Assembly (NCBI GenBank): GCA_947498125.1
Contig: CANMJH010000001.1
Span: 558,001-622,000 of the forward strand
Origin: an uncultured Nioella sp.
Lineage (GTDB): Bacteria; Pseudomonadota; Alphaproteobacteria; Rhodobacterales; Rhodobacteraceae
Reading direction: 5' to 3'
Length of the DNA stretch: 64,000 nt
Under the pieces are notes generated by a model that saw only the letters and a program-made list of their open reading frames with translations, did no database searches and was not told where the DNA came from. Positions 36,009 to 45,457 of the stretch are shown here, piece by piece. Each line of letters starts with the position of its first letter. Within the stretch, counting starts at the first letter, position 1. The translations under genes and the position numbers were made by a program.

Positions 36009-37139
36009 ATGACCGAACGGTTCCAGTTTTCCCTGAATGCCACAGATGGCAAGGCGCGCACGGGTGTGATTTCAACCCCGAAGGGCGATATTCGCACGCC
36101 GGCCTTTATGCCAGTGGGAACGGCCGCAACCGTCAAGGCAATGATGCCGGAAAGCGTCAAGGCGACCGGGGCAGATATCTTGCTTGGCAACACCTACCAT
36201 CTGATGCTGAGACCGACGGCAGAACGGATTAACCGTTTGGGTGGGCTGCATAAATTCATGAATTGGGATGGTCCAATTCTTACCGATAGCGGCGGATTTC
36301 AGGTTATGAGCTTGGCCGACCTGCGAAAGTTGACCGAAAAAGGCGTCACATTCCGCAGCCATATCGACGGGTCAAAACATGAGCTAACGCCAGAACGCTC
36401 GATGGAAATTCAGCGGCTTTTGGGCTCGGACATTGTGATGTGTTTCGACGAATGCCCGGCGCTGCCAGCAGATCGCGACCGGATTGCCGAAAGCATGCGC
36501 CTGTCGATGCGGTGGGCGCAGCGCTCTCGCGATGCATTCGGAGATCGCCCCGGCTACGCGCTCTTTGGCATCCAGCAGGGTGGGCTTGAACAGGATTTCC
36601 GAGAAGAAAGCGCCAAAGCGCTGCGCGAAATCGAATTTGACGGCTACGCCATTGGCGGTTTGGCTGTGGGCGAGGGCCAAGAGGCGATGTTTTGCTGCCT
36701 TGATTATGCGCCCGATATGCTGCCAACGGATAAGCCGAGATATCTGATGGGGGTCGGCAAACCAGATGATATCGTCGGCGCGGTGAAGCGCGGCGTCGAT
36801 ATGATGGATTGTGTTTTGCCGTCCCGCTCGGGCCGAACAGGGCAGGCCTGGACCCGGCGCGGGCAGCTCAATATCAAGAACGCGCGCCATGCCGATGACC
36901 CGCGTCCTTTGGATGAAAATTGTACCTGTCCGGCCTGTTCCAACTATTCCCGTGCCTATCTGCACCATGTGTTCCGCAGCCAAGAAATGATCTCGGGCAT
37001 GCTGCTGACATGGCACAATTTGCATTACTATCAAGACCTTATGGCAGAGATGCGGGCGGCGATAGCGGCGAATGACTTCGCGGGTTTCGAGGCAACATTC
37101 CACGCGGAACGCGCCAAGGGTGATATTGAAGTGCTATAG
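36009..37139 (+). CDS. tgt: Queuine tRNA-ribosyltransferase
   Basis: The 376-residue enzyme replaces guanine-34 with a queuine precursor in tRNAs with GUN anticodons. It has the substrate motif [11 protein letters not shown], the catalytic aspartate in [19 protein letters not shown], and the zinc site [16 protein letters not shown]. The ATG at 36009 has GAGG upstream; a TTG four codons earlier is less likely. It is divergent from the DUF59 gene. Confidence 0.97.
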   Translation: MTERFQFSLNATDGKARTGVISTPKGDIRTPAFMPVGTAATVKAMMPESVKATGADILLGNTYHLMLRPTAERINRLGGLHKFMNWDGPILTDSGGFQVMSLADLRKLTEKGVTFRSHIDGSKHELTPERSMEIQRLLGSDIVMCFDECPALPADRDRIAESMRLSMRWAQRSRDAFGDRPGYALFGIQQGGLEQDFREESAKALREIEFDGYAIGGLAVGEGQEAMFCCLDYAPDMLPTDKPRYLMGVGKPDDIVGAVKRGVDMMDCVLPSRSGRTGQAWTRRGQLNIKNARHADDPRPLDENCTCPACSNYSRAYLHHVFRSQEMISGMLLTWHNLHYYQDLMAEMRAAIAANDFAGFEATFHAERAKGDIEVL

Positions 37140-37236
37140 GCCGTTCGACGCCTTGAAAAATCGTGCCGCGGCCCTCGCATCCGTGTTATGACAAACAACG
37201 CTGGCAATTTCGCCGCACGAATTGATTGGGCCCGTA

Positions 37237-37497
37237 ATGAAACGCTTTCTGGTTGTTGTGCCTCTAATATCTTTCATGATCTTCGCAAACAGTGCAGCCG
37301 CGCAATGCTTGGAGGATTCAAACCCAAATTCCCTTTGTAATGGAGCATCAAACGAAATCTCTGTCTTTCAGAGCGAAGATTTCGGCCACGACACCATTAT
37401 GAACTTTACAACTGCTGATCCTAATCAGCCTCCCGCCACTGCACCTACTTGTGAAAATGGCGGTCTCCCAGCTGTTCAATGCCCAGTGCAGGAATGA
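37237..37497 (+). CDS. Small secreted protein, unknown
   Basis: The 86-residue product has a clear signal peptide (MKRFLVVVPLISFMIFANSAAA) with cleavage after AAA or AAAQ. The mature part has about 64 residues and four cysteines (QCLED, LCNG, TCENG, QCPVQE), which could form two disulfide bonds in the periplasm. It is proline-rich near the end. The ATG at 37237 is chosen over an upstream TTG because it opens the signal peptide. There is no recognisable family. Confidence 0.6.
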   Translation: MKRFLVVVPLISFMIFANSAAAQCLEDSNPNSLCNGASNEISVFQSEDFGHDTIMNFTTADPNQPPATAPTCENGGLPAVQCPVQE

Positions 37498-37692
37498 ACA
37501 AGTGCCGGATTTCGATTGACGAAATTTGCCTCTATTTGTCCGATGCAAAGTGCCAAGACCGCTGATTGTTGTAGCGGCTTGGTGATAAAGGTGTCGCAAA
37601 AACTCCCTTCTGATTGCAATTGAAGACGGGAACGTCGCTAGATAGGAAGAAGGCTTCCACGCTATGCGTGCCGTTGGGAATATTGAACCGTT

Positions 37693-38208
37693 ATGAAATA
37701 CCTCGCATTTATTGCCGCATTGATTGCAGGAAGCGCTGACGCCCAGTCCCTCTGCAATGTGGAAGCCGGCCCTGAGCTGATGCAATCTTTATCCGGAGAA
37801 TGGACGCTGGAGGGCGCAATTTCGGTCGAGACGGAAACGCTTTCGATCGTCGTACCGGAAACAGATACTGCAACGATCGCCGACAATACACTCGCTGCGG
37901 ACATTATCGATAGATGGACGGGCGAGGCTTTAGCTTTGGAACCGGGCCAAGTCTATGACGTCGATGCTGTTGATGACATGTTAGAAACGGTTGAGGCCGA
38001 ATGGATTGCGGATGCAGTCTCGCTGACGCCATGCGGGCCAGAGGCGCTGCCGCAGATGACCGGTGTTTTGGATGACGGTGACGCAATAACAGGGCAGGCG
38101 ACGCTTATCCCGTATTTCACGGACCAAATTGTGCTGATCGTTGAAGTTGAAACCATTGGCACGATGGGTTTGGCTTTTGTAACAGCTGCGGCGCTGTTGA
38201 GCAGGTAG
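37693..38208 (+). CDS. Secreted protein, unknown
   Basis: The 171-residue protein has a signal peptide (MKYLAFIAALIAGSADA) and an acidic mature domain. The domain has two cysteines, in SLCNVEAG and LTPCGPEALPQM, and beta-strand-rich stretches (SGEWTLEGAI, TGQATLIPYF). It resembles small periplasmic lipocalin-like proteins in pattern only. The Shine-Dalgarno is weak. It lies 195 bases after the previous small secreted gene. Confidence 0.65.
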   Translation: MKYLAFIAALIAGSADAQSLCNVEAGPELMQSLSGEWTLEGAISVETETLSIVVPETDTATIADNTLAADIIDRWTGEALALEPGQVYDVDAVDDMLETVEAEWIADAVSLTPCGPEALPQMTGVLDDGDAITGQATLIPYFTDQIVLIVEVETIGTMGLAFVTAAALLSR

Positions 38209-38427
38209 ACCGCTCAAAGATTAAGGTCGTGGGGACGATCTCGTAGAGTTTTTGCCGTCGGGCCTTTGGCCGTATCGGGCAGGTATGGACGCCCGGTAGG
38301 TTGATCATTCTTAAAACCCATTTGCGCGTCACCTTTCATAATCCCGCCAAATTTCCATGGCACAAACCGGCAAAACCCGCATCAAGCGGGGTCATGAGGC
38401 ATGGCGTAACGCGCGAAGGAATTCGGT

Positions 38428-40020
38428 TTGAGCGATTTGGCACATAAGCAAGACGCCCCAACAGGCGCACGACTTTGGCCCTTCATTCTTTTGGGGGGGA
38501 TGGCTTTGCTTTATGCAATGAGCCTTCCCGCAAATTTCACCGAGGCCGAGGATGCCGTCTACTACGTCTGGCATTTGGACGAGGGGGAGCCGATTTGGCA
38601 TCCCAACCATCTGATTTTTGAACCGCTCAGCTATCTGCTTTATCGGATCGTGACTGGGCTGGGCATTGGCGCAACTGTGATGCAGGTCATGCAGGTCCAA
38701 AGCCTTGTGGCTGGTGTTATCACGCTGGCTTTGCTGTATCGCCTGATCCGTCAGGCCACCGGCGAAGATGCCGCCGCTAGTCTTGCCGTTTTGGGGACGG
38801 GTGGCAGCTTTGCCTTTTGGCATTATTCCGGGCTGCCAGACACCTATATCCTGCCGCTTCCATTGATGATGGCGGCGCTATTTGGGTTGATGCGGTTTGC
38901 CAAGATGGGCTCACGGTCCGACATCTTGCCGTGGGGCGGCGCGCTGGCCACTGGTTTGGCGATTGGCGTGGCAACGCTGATCCATCAGCAGCATGTCATG
39001 CTGTTTCTTGCCGCTATGCTGTTTGGCGCGGTTACTATTGCCAAGGCGATCCCGGCCCGGCGCGGGCGATTGGCCAAAGCATTGACCCTTATCGCGGCTG
39101 GTTTTGGCCTGCCGGTTGCAATCGGGTATTTTGGGGTCGGTTTTCTGCTTTTGGGGCATCAAACGCCTTTTGAAACACTCGCATGGTCGCGTGGCTTTGC
39201 CTCGGACGGGCTTTGGACAGCTTTTGGCGTAAGCACCCCCGTTAAGGCTATTGCCGGTTTGGCGACGGCCGTTTTCAGCCCGTTCTTTCTATTTGCCGAG
39301 CCGGCCCTGTCTGGCGTGGTCCAAGCGGCCTTTCCGGGGCGGGAAACTATAGAAGAGAGTTTTTTCGCAATGCGGGCCATTGCACCCCCCGCACTTGCAC
39401 TAGCCTTTTTGACGGCTTTGGCCGCACTTGCAGCCCTATCCCTATTGATCCGCGCAGTTATCTATCGCTCGGATCGTTCTGGGTTAAGCGGCGCAATTGG
39501 TTTGGTCTGTTTGATCTATGCCCTTAGTGCGACCCTGTGGGAGCCTGCAAATAAAGAGTTTTGGATCGTAGTTTTGCCGCTGTTTTTAGCGCTTGTCGCG
39601 GTGAATGCAGATCTGAGCACACGGGCCGCGCGGGTCCTGTCAGTTGGTTTTGTCACCGTCCTGTTTTTGGCAAATGGCCTTGGCGCGATTGCAGGGCTGC
39701 GCCACAGTGACGGCGATTATTGGCGCCAGTCTGAGGCTTGGCTGATCGAACAAACCGGACCACAAGATGTGGTCATCGACTATTGCGGCTATATCTGCAC
39801 CGGATATTTGTTGTTGTTTTCCGAGGCGGAAATTCACGCCCATAACGCGGTGGATACCCGGCCTGACACGGGCGAAGAGGGGCGGCTGATTGTGACAGCG
39901 CGGGCGCTGGCAGAATATAACGAGACCGACCGCCCCATTTGGATGCAAGAGGTGGAATTTGATACCGAGATTGCACCGGGCCTGTTTGAGGTTGGGCAAT
40001 CTCTTTCCGAAACCCGGTAA
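38428..40020 (+). CDS. Polytopic membrane protein, glycosyltransferase-like (PMT/GT-C type), TTG start
   Basis: The 530-residue protein has about 10-12 membrane helices and an early loop with TEAEDAVYYVWHLDEGEPIWHPNHL. An acidic residue in the first periplasmic loop and this layout resemble GT-C glycosyltransferases that use lipid-linked sugars, but no signature is certain. No in-frame ATG precedes the conserved N-terminus; the TTG at 38428 has AAGGA seven bases upstream and is the best start. The C-terminal soluble part (about 435-530) has a CGYICTG motif. It is flanked by genes for small secreted proteins. Confidence 0.72.
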   Translation: MSDLAHKQDAPTGARLWPFILLGGMALLYAMSLPANFTEAEDAVYYVWHLDEGEPIWHPNHLIFEPLSYLLYRIVTGLGIGATVMQVMQVQSLVAGVITLALLYRLIRQATGEDAAASLAVLGTGGSFAFWHYSGLPDTYILPLPLMMAALFGLMRFAKMGSRSDILPWGGALATGLAIGVATLIHQQHVMLFLAAMLFGAVTIAKAIPARRGRLAKALTLIAAGFGLPVAIGYFGVGFLLLGHQTPFETLAWSRGFASDGLWTAFGVSTPVKAIAGLATAVFSPFFLFAEPALSGVVQAAFPGRETIEESFFAMRAIAPPALALAFLTALAALAALSLLIRAVIYRSDRSGLSGAIGLVCLIYALSATLWEPANKEFWIVVLPLFLALVAVNADLSTRAARVLSVGFVTVLFLANGLGAIAGLRHSDGDYWRQSEAWLIEQTGPQDVVIDYCGYICTGYLLLFSEAEIHAHNAVDTRPDTGEEGRLIVTARALAEYNETDRPIWMQEVEFDTEIAPGLFEVGQSLSETR

Positions 40021-40158
40021 ACCAGTCTGCGTTCAAGCAACGGAACAACATCTTAGGTGCCCTGCTGCATGCGTTGACCGGCCAGGTCGGTAGGTCTAGC
40101 CTTGCCGGAGCGATTGGCACACTGGACCAAACCGCGTTGATGTTCGAAGGGATACTTC

Positions 40159-40377
40159 ATGAAAGCTTTCGCGTCAGCGCTGGTTCTTACGGCAATGAGT
40201 GGGGCAGTATTTGCCGAAGATACTGATCAGGACGCTCGAAACACCTGCGCTCAGGATCAGACAAGCCGCAATGACTGCGGTCACATTCTGTTTATCGAAC
40301 ATCCTCTTCCGCCAATGGACGCCGGTGACTACCAAATGGAGGTGCCACCGCCGTCTGGGGTGCCGGAAAACAAGTAA
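40159..40377 (+). CDS. Small secreted protein, unknown
   Basis: The 72-residue product has a signal peptide (MKAFASALVLTAMSGAVFA) followed by a short acidic, proline-rich mature part with two cysteines (NTCAQDQ, NDCGH). GAAGGGA lies at the right distance before the ATG. It follows the polytopic membrane protein by 138 bases on the same strand. There is no recognisable family. Confidence 0.62.
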   Translation: MKAFASALVLTAMSGAVFAEDTDQDARNTCAQDQTSRNDCGHILFIEHPLPPMDAGDYQMEVPPPSGVPENK

Positions 40378-40646
40378 TTCCGTCCATAAAACGCTGCATT
40401 TTGTGAATTATCGGCGATTTTGCCTAAATAAGCACAATATGTTTCTTTGAGCGGCGCCAATGCGGCTTTTCCCACCTTGCCCTCCGCGATTGCGAGGGGC
40501 AGAGTGCCTTCAACCTGTCAAAACGGGTTGGGAAAGGTTGAATTCCGGGGCAAACGTCCCCAATTCCTAGTTTCCTGAACCGGAGGAGGCCAAGCGATCG
40601 CCATCAGTGGGATCCGCGCCACCTTGCCAATAATAAGGAAGGCAAT

Positions 40647-43049
40647 ATGCCAGAGCAAAACGTCACTTACCCTGTTCTTCCGCTGCGCGATGTCGTGGTT
40701 TTCCCACACATGATCGTGCCGCTGTTCGTGGGCCGCGAAAAATCAGTCCGCGCGTTGGAAGAGGTGATGCAGGACGACAGGCAAATTCTGCTGTCCAGCC
40801 AGATTGACCCCGCCATTGACGACCCCGATACCTCGGGCATTTACACCGTCGGCGTGCTGGCCAATGTGCTGCAGCTTTTGAAACTGCCCGATGGCACCGT
40901 TAAAGTGCTGGTCGAAGGCCGGGCGCGTGTGCGCATCACCGGCTTTCTTGATAATGCCGAGTATTTTGAAGCAACCGCTGAAGCGCTGGAAGAAAGCGAC
41001 GGCGATATTGAGGCTGTCGAAGCCATCATCGGCTCGGTTGTTGAAGAGTTTGAACGCTATTCGAAAGTCAAAAAGAACGTCCCCGAAGAGGCGCTGACAT
41101 CGGTTGCCGAAGCTACGGATCCGGCCAAACTGGCTGATTTGGTCTCTGGCCATTTGGGCATTGAGGTCGATCAAAAACAGGAGCTTTTGGAAACGCTGGC
41201 CACCTCTGACCGGTTGGAGAAGGTCTATGGCCTGATGCAGGGCGAGATGTCTGTCCTGAAAGTCGAGAAAAAGATCAAAACGCGCGTGAAGTCTCAGATG
41301 GAACGCACGCAGCGTGAATATTACCTCAATGAGCAAATGAAGGCCATTCAGCGCGAGCTGGGCGATGGCGAAGAAGGCGCTAATGAGGTGGCCGAGCTGG
41401 AAGAGCGGGTCGCAAATACCAAGCTGTCCAAAGAGGCCAAAGAAAAAGCCGACGCTGAGATTAAAAAGCTGAAATCCATGTCGCCCATGTCGGCCGAGGC
41501 CACCGTGGTGCGCAACTATCTTGATTGGATGTTGTCGATCCCTTGGGGCACGAAATCACGTGTGAAAAAGGATTTGGGCCGCGCCGAAAAGGTTCTTGAT
41601 GACGATCACTATGGTCTGGCGAAAGTAAAAGAACGGATCGTCGAATATCTGGCGGTTCAGCAGCGATCAAAGAAGCTGAAAGGCCCGATCATGTGCCTTG
41701 TCGGCCCTCCGGGCGTGGGTAAAACCAGCCTTGGGAAGTCGGTCGCAAAGGCGACGGGGCGTGAATTTATTCGTATTTCGCTTGGCGGCGTGCGCGACGA
41801 GTCTGAAATTCGGGGCCACCGTAGGACTTATATTGGCTCGATGCCTGGCAAGATCATTCAGGCGCTGAAAAAGGCCAAGACAACCAATCCGCTGATCCTT
41901 TTGGATGAGATCGACAAGATGGGGCAGGATTTCCGCGGCGATCCGGCCAGCGCTATGCTTGAGGTTCTTGATCCTGAACAGAACGGCACCTTTGTCGATC
42001 ACTATCTTGAGGTCGAATATGACCTGTCGAACGTGATGTTCCTGACCACGGCGAACTCGTACAACATGCCAGGCCCACTTTTGGACCGGATGGAGATCAT
42101 TCCGCTGGCGGGCTACACCGAAGAGGAAAAGGCCGAGATTGCGCATCGTCACCTCATCCCGAAACAGGTGAAGAACCACGGGTTAAAAGCCAATGAATTC
42201 ACGTTGGAGCCCGAAGCTCTGCAAGAGATGATCCGCGTTTATACCCGCGAAGCGGGCGTGCGGAACCTTGAGCGTGAAATTGGGAAACTGGCGCGCAAAG
42301 CCGTGACCAAGATCGTGCGCAAACAAGAAGAAAAGGTTGTTGTTACGACCGAGAACCTTGACGACTTCTTGGGCGTGAAAAAGTACCGCTATGGATTGGC
42401 AGAAGATGCCGATGCAGTGGGCGTCGTGACGGGGCTGGCTTATACCTCGGTTGGCGGCGATCTGTTGCATATCGAAGCGCTGAAGCTGCCCGGCAAGGGC
42501 CGCATGAAGACCACAGGTAAGCTGGGCGATGTGATGAAGGAATCCATCGATGCGGCCTCCAGCTATGTTAGGTCGATTGCGCCAGAGATTGGGGTAAAGC
42601 CAACCAAATTCGACAAGATGGATATCCATGTGCACGTGCCCGATGGCGCAACGCCCAAGGATGGCCCTTCTGCCGGTTTGGCGATGGTCACGTCGATTGT
42701 TTCGGTTCTGACGGGTATTCCGGTCAAACGCGATATTGCAATGACGGGCGAGGTCAGCTTGCGCGGCAACGCGATGCCTATCGGCGGTTTGAAGGAAAAA
42801 CTGCTTGCCGCTTTGCGTGGCGGTATCAAAACCGTGTTGATCCCGGCCGAAAACGAAAAAGATCTGGCCGAGATTCCCGACAACGTGAAAGAGGGGCTCG
42901 AAATCATTCCAGTCTCTCATGTCAGTGAAGTGCTGAAAGTCGCCCTTATTCAAGAACCTGAATCGATCGATTGGGATGAAGAAGCCGAAGAAGCGGCGGC
43001 TGCGGCGGCGCAAGCCAGTGCAACAGCGACAGGCGCAACCGCACATTAG
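40647..43049 (+). CDS. lon: ATP-dependent protease La (Lon)
   Basis: The 800-residue protease has an N-terminal LON substrate domain (LPLRDVVVFPHMIVPLFVGR). An AAA+ module carries Walker A GPPGVGKTSLGKS and Walker B LILLDEIDK. The C-terminal Ser-Lys protease has the catalytic serine in PKDGPSAGLAM. It degrades damaged and regulatory proteins in the cytoplasm. AAGGAAGG lies before the ATG. No clear heat-shock promoter was found in the 269-base upstream spacer. A strong terminator follows. Confidence 0.98.
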   Translation: MPEQNVTYPVLPLRDVVVFPHMIVPLFVGREKSVRALEEVMQDDRQILLSSQIDPAIDDPDTSGIYTVGVLANVLQLLKLPDGTVKVLVEGRARVRITGFLDNAEYFEATAEALEESDGDIEAVEAIIGSVVEEFERYSKVKKNVPEEALTSVAEATDPAKLADLVSGHLGIEVDQKQELLETLATSDRLEKVYGLMQGEMSVLKVEKKIKTRVKSQMERTQREYYLNEQMKAIQRELGDGEEGANEVAELEERVANTKLSKEAKEKADAEIKKLKSMSPMSAEATVVRNYLDWMLSIPWGTKSRVKKDLGRAEKVLDDDHYGLAKVKERIVEYLAVQQRSKKLKGPIMCLVGPPGVGKTSLGKSVAKATGREFIRISLGGVRDESEIRGHRRTYIGSMPGKIIQALKKAKTTNPLILLDEIDKMGQDFRGDPASAMLEVLDPEQNGTFVDHYLEVEYDLSNVMFLTTANSYNMPGPLLDRMEIIPLAGYTEEEKAEIAHRHLIPKQVKNHGLKANEFTLEPEALQEMIRVYTREAGVRNLEREIGKLARKAVTKIVRKQEEKVVVTTENLDDFLGVKKYRYGLAEDADAVGVVTGLAYTSVGGDLLHIEALKLPGKGRMKTTGKLGDVMKESIDAASSYVRSIAPEIGVKPTKFDKMDIHVHVPDGATPKDGPSAGLAMVTSIVSVLTGIPVKRDIAMTGEVSLRGNAMPIGGLKEKLLAALRGGIKTVLIPAENEKDLAEIPDNVKEGLEIIPVSHVSEVLKVALIQEPESIDWDEEAEEAAAAAAQASATATGATAH

Positions 43050-43069
43050 TCAAAGGCCAAAACATCGTG

Positions 43070-43102
43070 AAAACCGGGGGCAGTCGATCGCCCCCGGTTT
43101 TT
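43070..43102 (+). terminator. Intrinsic terminator after lon
   Basis: A perfect 12-bp stem (43070-43081 with 43090-43101) with an 8-base loop ends in a T-run. Confidence 0.95.
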
Positions 43103-43146
43103 GCTTTCCAATGTAAAAAGTTGCGGGTTGCCAGCAGGGCTTGGTC

Positions 43147-43353
43147 TTATTGAGCTGCGGCTGCCGCCAAAATCACAAGTAGAATAATTGGAATAAGAAC
43201 GCCGCCTGTGCTGCTGGTGGTGTCATGGGCAACATGGGTATGTGGGGTTATTGCTGTGGCATCCGCGCCTAAGCCATCGCAATCTTCGCAGGCCATGGCC
43301 ATGCTGCTGGTGACAACCAACGCAGTGGTAGCCGCAATTAGGGTCGCTTTCAT
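43147..43353 (-). CDS. Tiny secreted protein with C-terminal hydrophobic segment
   Basis: The 68-residue product has a signal peptide (MKATLIAATTALVVTSSMAMA), then a short linker with CEDCDG and several histidines (PHTHVAH). It ends in a hydrophobic segment (VLIPIILLVILAAAAAQ). GGAGGA lies before the ATG at 43353; an upstream in-frame start is not needed. The C-terminal segment aligns with that of the next small gene (43610-43792), so the two are probably paralogues. The C-terminal helix would keep the protein in the inner membrane. Confidence 0.68.
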   Translation of the reverse strand: MKATLIAATTALVVTSSMAMACEDCDGLGADATAITPHTHVAHDTTSSTGGVLIPIILLVILAAAAAQ

Positions 43354-43609
43354 CTTTTGGTCCTCCATATCGTTAACCGATAGAGTGACCCACCTGTTCT
43401 GCCTGGGGACAGAACCACCAATGTTTGAAAATCCCAATCCCACTTAAAATCATAAAGATTAACGGCAACCTGTCGATGGTTTTGTTTTTGCAAAGGCAGT
43501 CGACCACGCTGGCGGCCGGGATCATGTTTCATGGGTCAGGGCGTAAAAGGTAAAAGCCAGCCGCCTGAATTGGCGACTGGCGTAGAAGATTCTGATGTGT
43601 TTTTTTAGG

Positions 43610-43792
43610 TCAGTTGCTGGTCAGCGCCATGAAAACCATAAACAGGAACGGCACAATTGTGTGTTCGTTATCAGGTTGGCTGACGGCATCGCGTGTGACG
43701 ATTTCAACCGATGTGGTCGTGGATTGGTCGGCCCAAACTGCTGTGGCAGACAGCATACAGACCGCGGCAAGAGCCGCGCGAATTAGCTTCAT
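43610..43792 (-). CDS. Tiny secreted protein with C-terminal hydrophobic segment
   Basis: The 60-residue product has a signal peptide (MKLIRAALAAVCMLSATAVWA), a hydrophilic linker (STTTSVEIVTRDAVSQPDNEH) and a C-terminal hydrophobic segment (TIVPFLFMVFMALTSN). A GGGGGA Shine-Dalgarno lies upstream. The last segment matches the neighbouring gene (43147-43353) in the pattern P-[IF]-[IL]-[LF]-[LM]-V-[IF]-[LM]-A. Both are on the minus strand, 256 bases apart. Confidence 0.66.
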   Translation of the reverse strand: MKLIRAALAAVCMLSATAVWADQSTTTSVEIVTRDAVSQPDNEHTIVPFLFMVFMALTSN

Positions 43793-44067
43793 TTTATTTT
43801 CCCCCAAGAGGCCAGGCAGCCTCAAGTTTCATCATAATAGCACCCGATTAATCCAACTTATTGGTGATGATGGCAAGTATCGGTCAAAACGGCCGGGTGA
43901 TTCGCAGGAAATTCAAGGTAATGTTTGCGGATTTGCCACAATTTTCGGGAAGATGAGCGAATTGGGCCCATTTCCTCCACAAATTCGTACAAAAACTTGA
44001 TTCGTTTAGCATTTCCGGCTTCGGTGGAGCTTGTCTGCGAAAAAACGTAGCTGGGGAAATTTTGAGT

Positions 44068-44853
44068 ATGCTGTCACGCCGCGATCTTTTGAGCGGGGTT
44101 TCTGCTGTTTTGTGCACACCGTTTTTGTCAAACGCTGCACTGGCAACTGAAACGCCCGCCTTACAAATTCCTGCCGGGGTTACCCAGGGCGGGCCAACAA
44201 CCATCACGCGCATTCCGACGGAACAGCCGCGCGTGGCGATGACCTTTGACGACGGGCCGCATCATTCCTTAACGCCCCAGCTTCTGGATATGTTGGCCGC
44301 CCGCAATATCAAGGCGACCTTCTACCTGATAGGCCGCCGGGTTCAGCTTTACCCTCAATTGACGGCGCGGATTGCGGCGGAAGGTCATGAGATTGGCAAC
44401 CACACTTGGAACCATCCGCGATTGACCAGCTTGGGTCAGACCAGCTTGCTAAGAGAACTCGACCGAACCTCGGACATTATTTACGAGACTGTGGGCCGGC
44501 GCCCGGTGACGATGCGCCCGCCTTATGGGTTACTTCATCACAACCAACGCATGCACATCCATGCCACGCGCAACTACCCTACGATCCTCTGGTCCGTTGA
44601 TCCGGAAGACTGGCGCCGTCCCGGCAGCTCGGTCGTTGCAAACCGCATTGTCGGACGGGCGCATTCTGGGGCTGTGATCTTGGCCCATGACATTATCGGA
44701 TCGACCGTGCGTGCAATGCCAGCGGCGCTGGATGGTCTGATTGCACGCGGATACGCCTTTAATACCGTGTCTGAGATCATGGGCTGGCCGCATTGGGGAG
44801 AACCACCGCGTCAAGAGGTGGCCGCGCGTCCGGTTTGGCAAGATCGAAGCTAA
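44068..44853 (+). CDS. Polysaccharide deacetylase (NodB domain), exported
   Basis: The 261-residue protein has a signal beginning MLSRRDLLSGVSAVL (possibly twin-arginine) and a NodB domain: TFDDGPHH with Asp61 and Asp62, and the metal-binding HEIGNHTWNHPRL with His112 and His116. The third motif is RPPYG. These enzymes remove acetyl groups from N-acetylglucosamine in polysaccharides or peptidoglycan. A TTG two codons earlier is possible but the ATG is better spaced from GGGGA. It stands alone before the HU-like gene, with 68 bases between them. Confidence 0.92.
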   Translation: MLSRRDLLSGVSAVLCTPFLSNAALATETPALQIPAGVTQGGPTTITRIPTEQPRVAMTFDDGPHHSLTPQLLDMLAARNIKATFYLIGRRVQLYPQLTARIAAEGHEIGNHTWNHPRLTSLGQTSLLRELDRTSDIIYETVGRRPVTMRPPYGLLHHNQRMHIHATRNYPTILWSVDPEDWRRPGSSVVANRIVGRAHSGAVILAHDIIGSTVRAMPAALDGLIARGYAFNTVSEIMGWPHWGEPPRQEVAARPVWQDRS

Positions 44854-44921
44854 TAACCATAGCCTATTTTGCGGTTTTACGCTAAGCTACCCCTATATCA
44901 GGGTGTGGCAGCGAGGCGGAC

Positions 44922-45296
44922 ATGGCAAAGGCAACAACGAAGACAGCTAGCGAAGAAGAAAACGCGGCAGTAGATGAGCCGATTTCGGACACATCCGAAA
45001 CGGAAGACACGAAAGAAGAGAATCCCGTCTTCAAAATGCCTGATCTAATGGCGGCAATTGATGGCACAAGCGAGATGAAACGCTCGGAACTGCGCGAAGC
45101 GGCAGGGTTGGTTCTTTCGGCAATTTCAGATGCGCTTAATACGGGCCATACGATCAATCTGCCGGGGCTTGGAAAAATTCATCCAAAGCGCCGCGAAGAA
45201 AAAGAAAACGGCGACGTCTTGATCGCTCGGATCAAGCTGGCGCCTGCAGCCTCTGAAGGAGCCGCAGAAGAGGCGGCTGAAACAGAAGACGCCTGA
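44922..45296 (+). CDS. HU-like DNA-binding protein with acidic extensions
   Basis: The 124-residue protein has an acidic N-terminal extension (about residues 1-37) and an HU core (SELREAAGLVLSAISDALNTGHTINLPGLGKI). A short C-terminal part (HPKRREEKENGDVLIARIKLAP) and an acidic tail follow. In typical HU the region after the LPGFG motif forms a beta-arm with a conserved proline that wraps the DNA minor groove; that arm is largely missing here, so DNA binding may be weak or altered. GAGGCGG precedes the ATG. An intrinsic terminator follows. Confidence 0.85.
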   Translation: MAKATTKTASEEENAAVDEPISDTSETEDTKEENPVFKMPDLMAAIDGTSEMKRSELREAAGLVLSAISDALNTGHTINLPGLGKIHPKRREEKENGDVLIARIKLAPAASEGAAEEAAETEDA

Positions 45297-45316
45297 TCAC
45301 CAAAACCAATAAAACG

Positions 45317-45350
45317 AAAGGGCCCGCGCAAAGATGTAGCGGGCCTTTTT
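45317..45350 (+). terminator. Intrinsic terminator after the HU-like gene
   Basis: A 7-bp GC stem (45321-45327 with 45339-45345) with an 11-base loop is followed by five T. Confidence 0.85.
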
Positions 45351-45457
45351 GATTGATAAGCTGGACAAATATTTTGACATGCTCAGAAATTGTCCCTGTT
45401 CAAACCGTATTTTCTACCGCACATAGCCTGTTAACGAGACCAACAGGCAGGCACATC

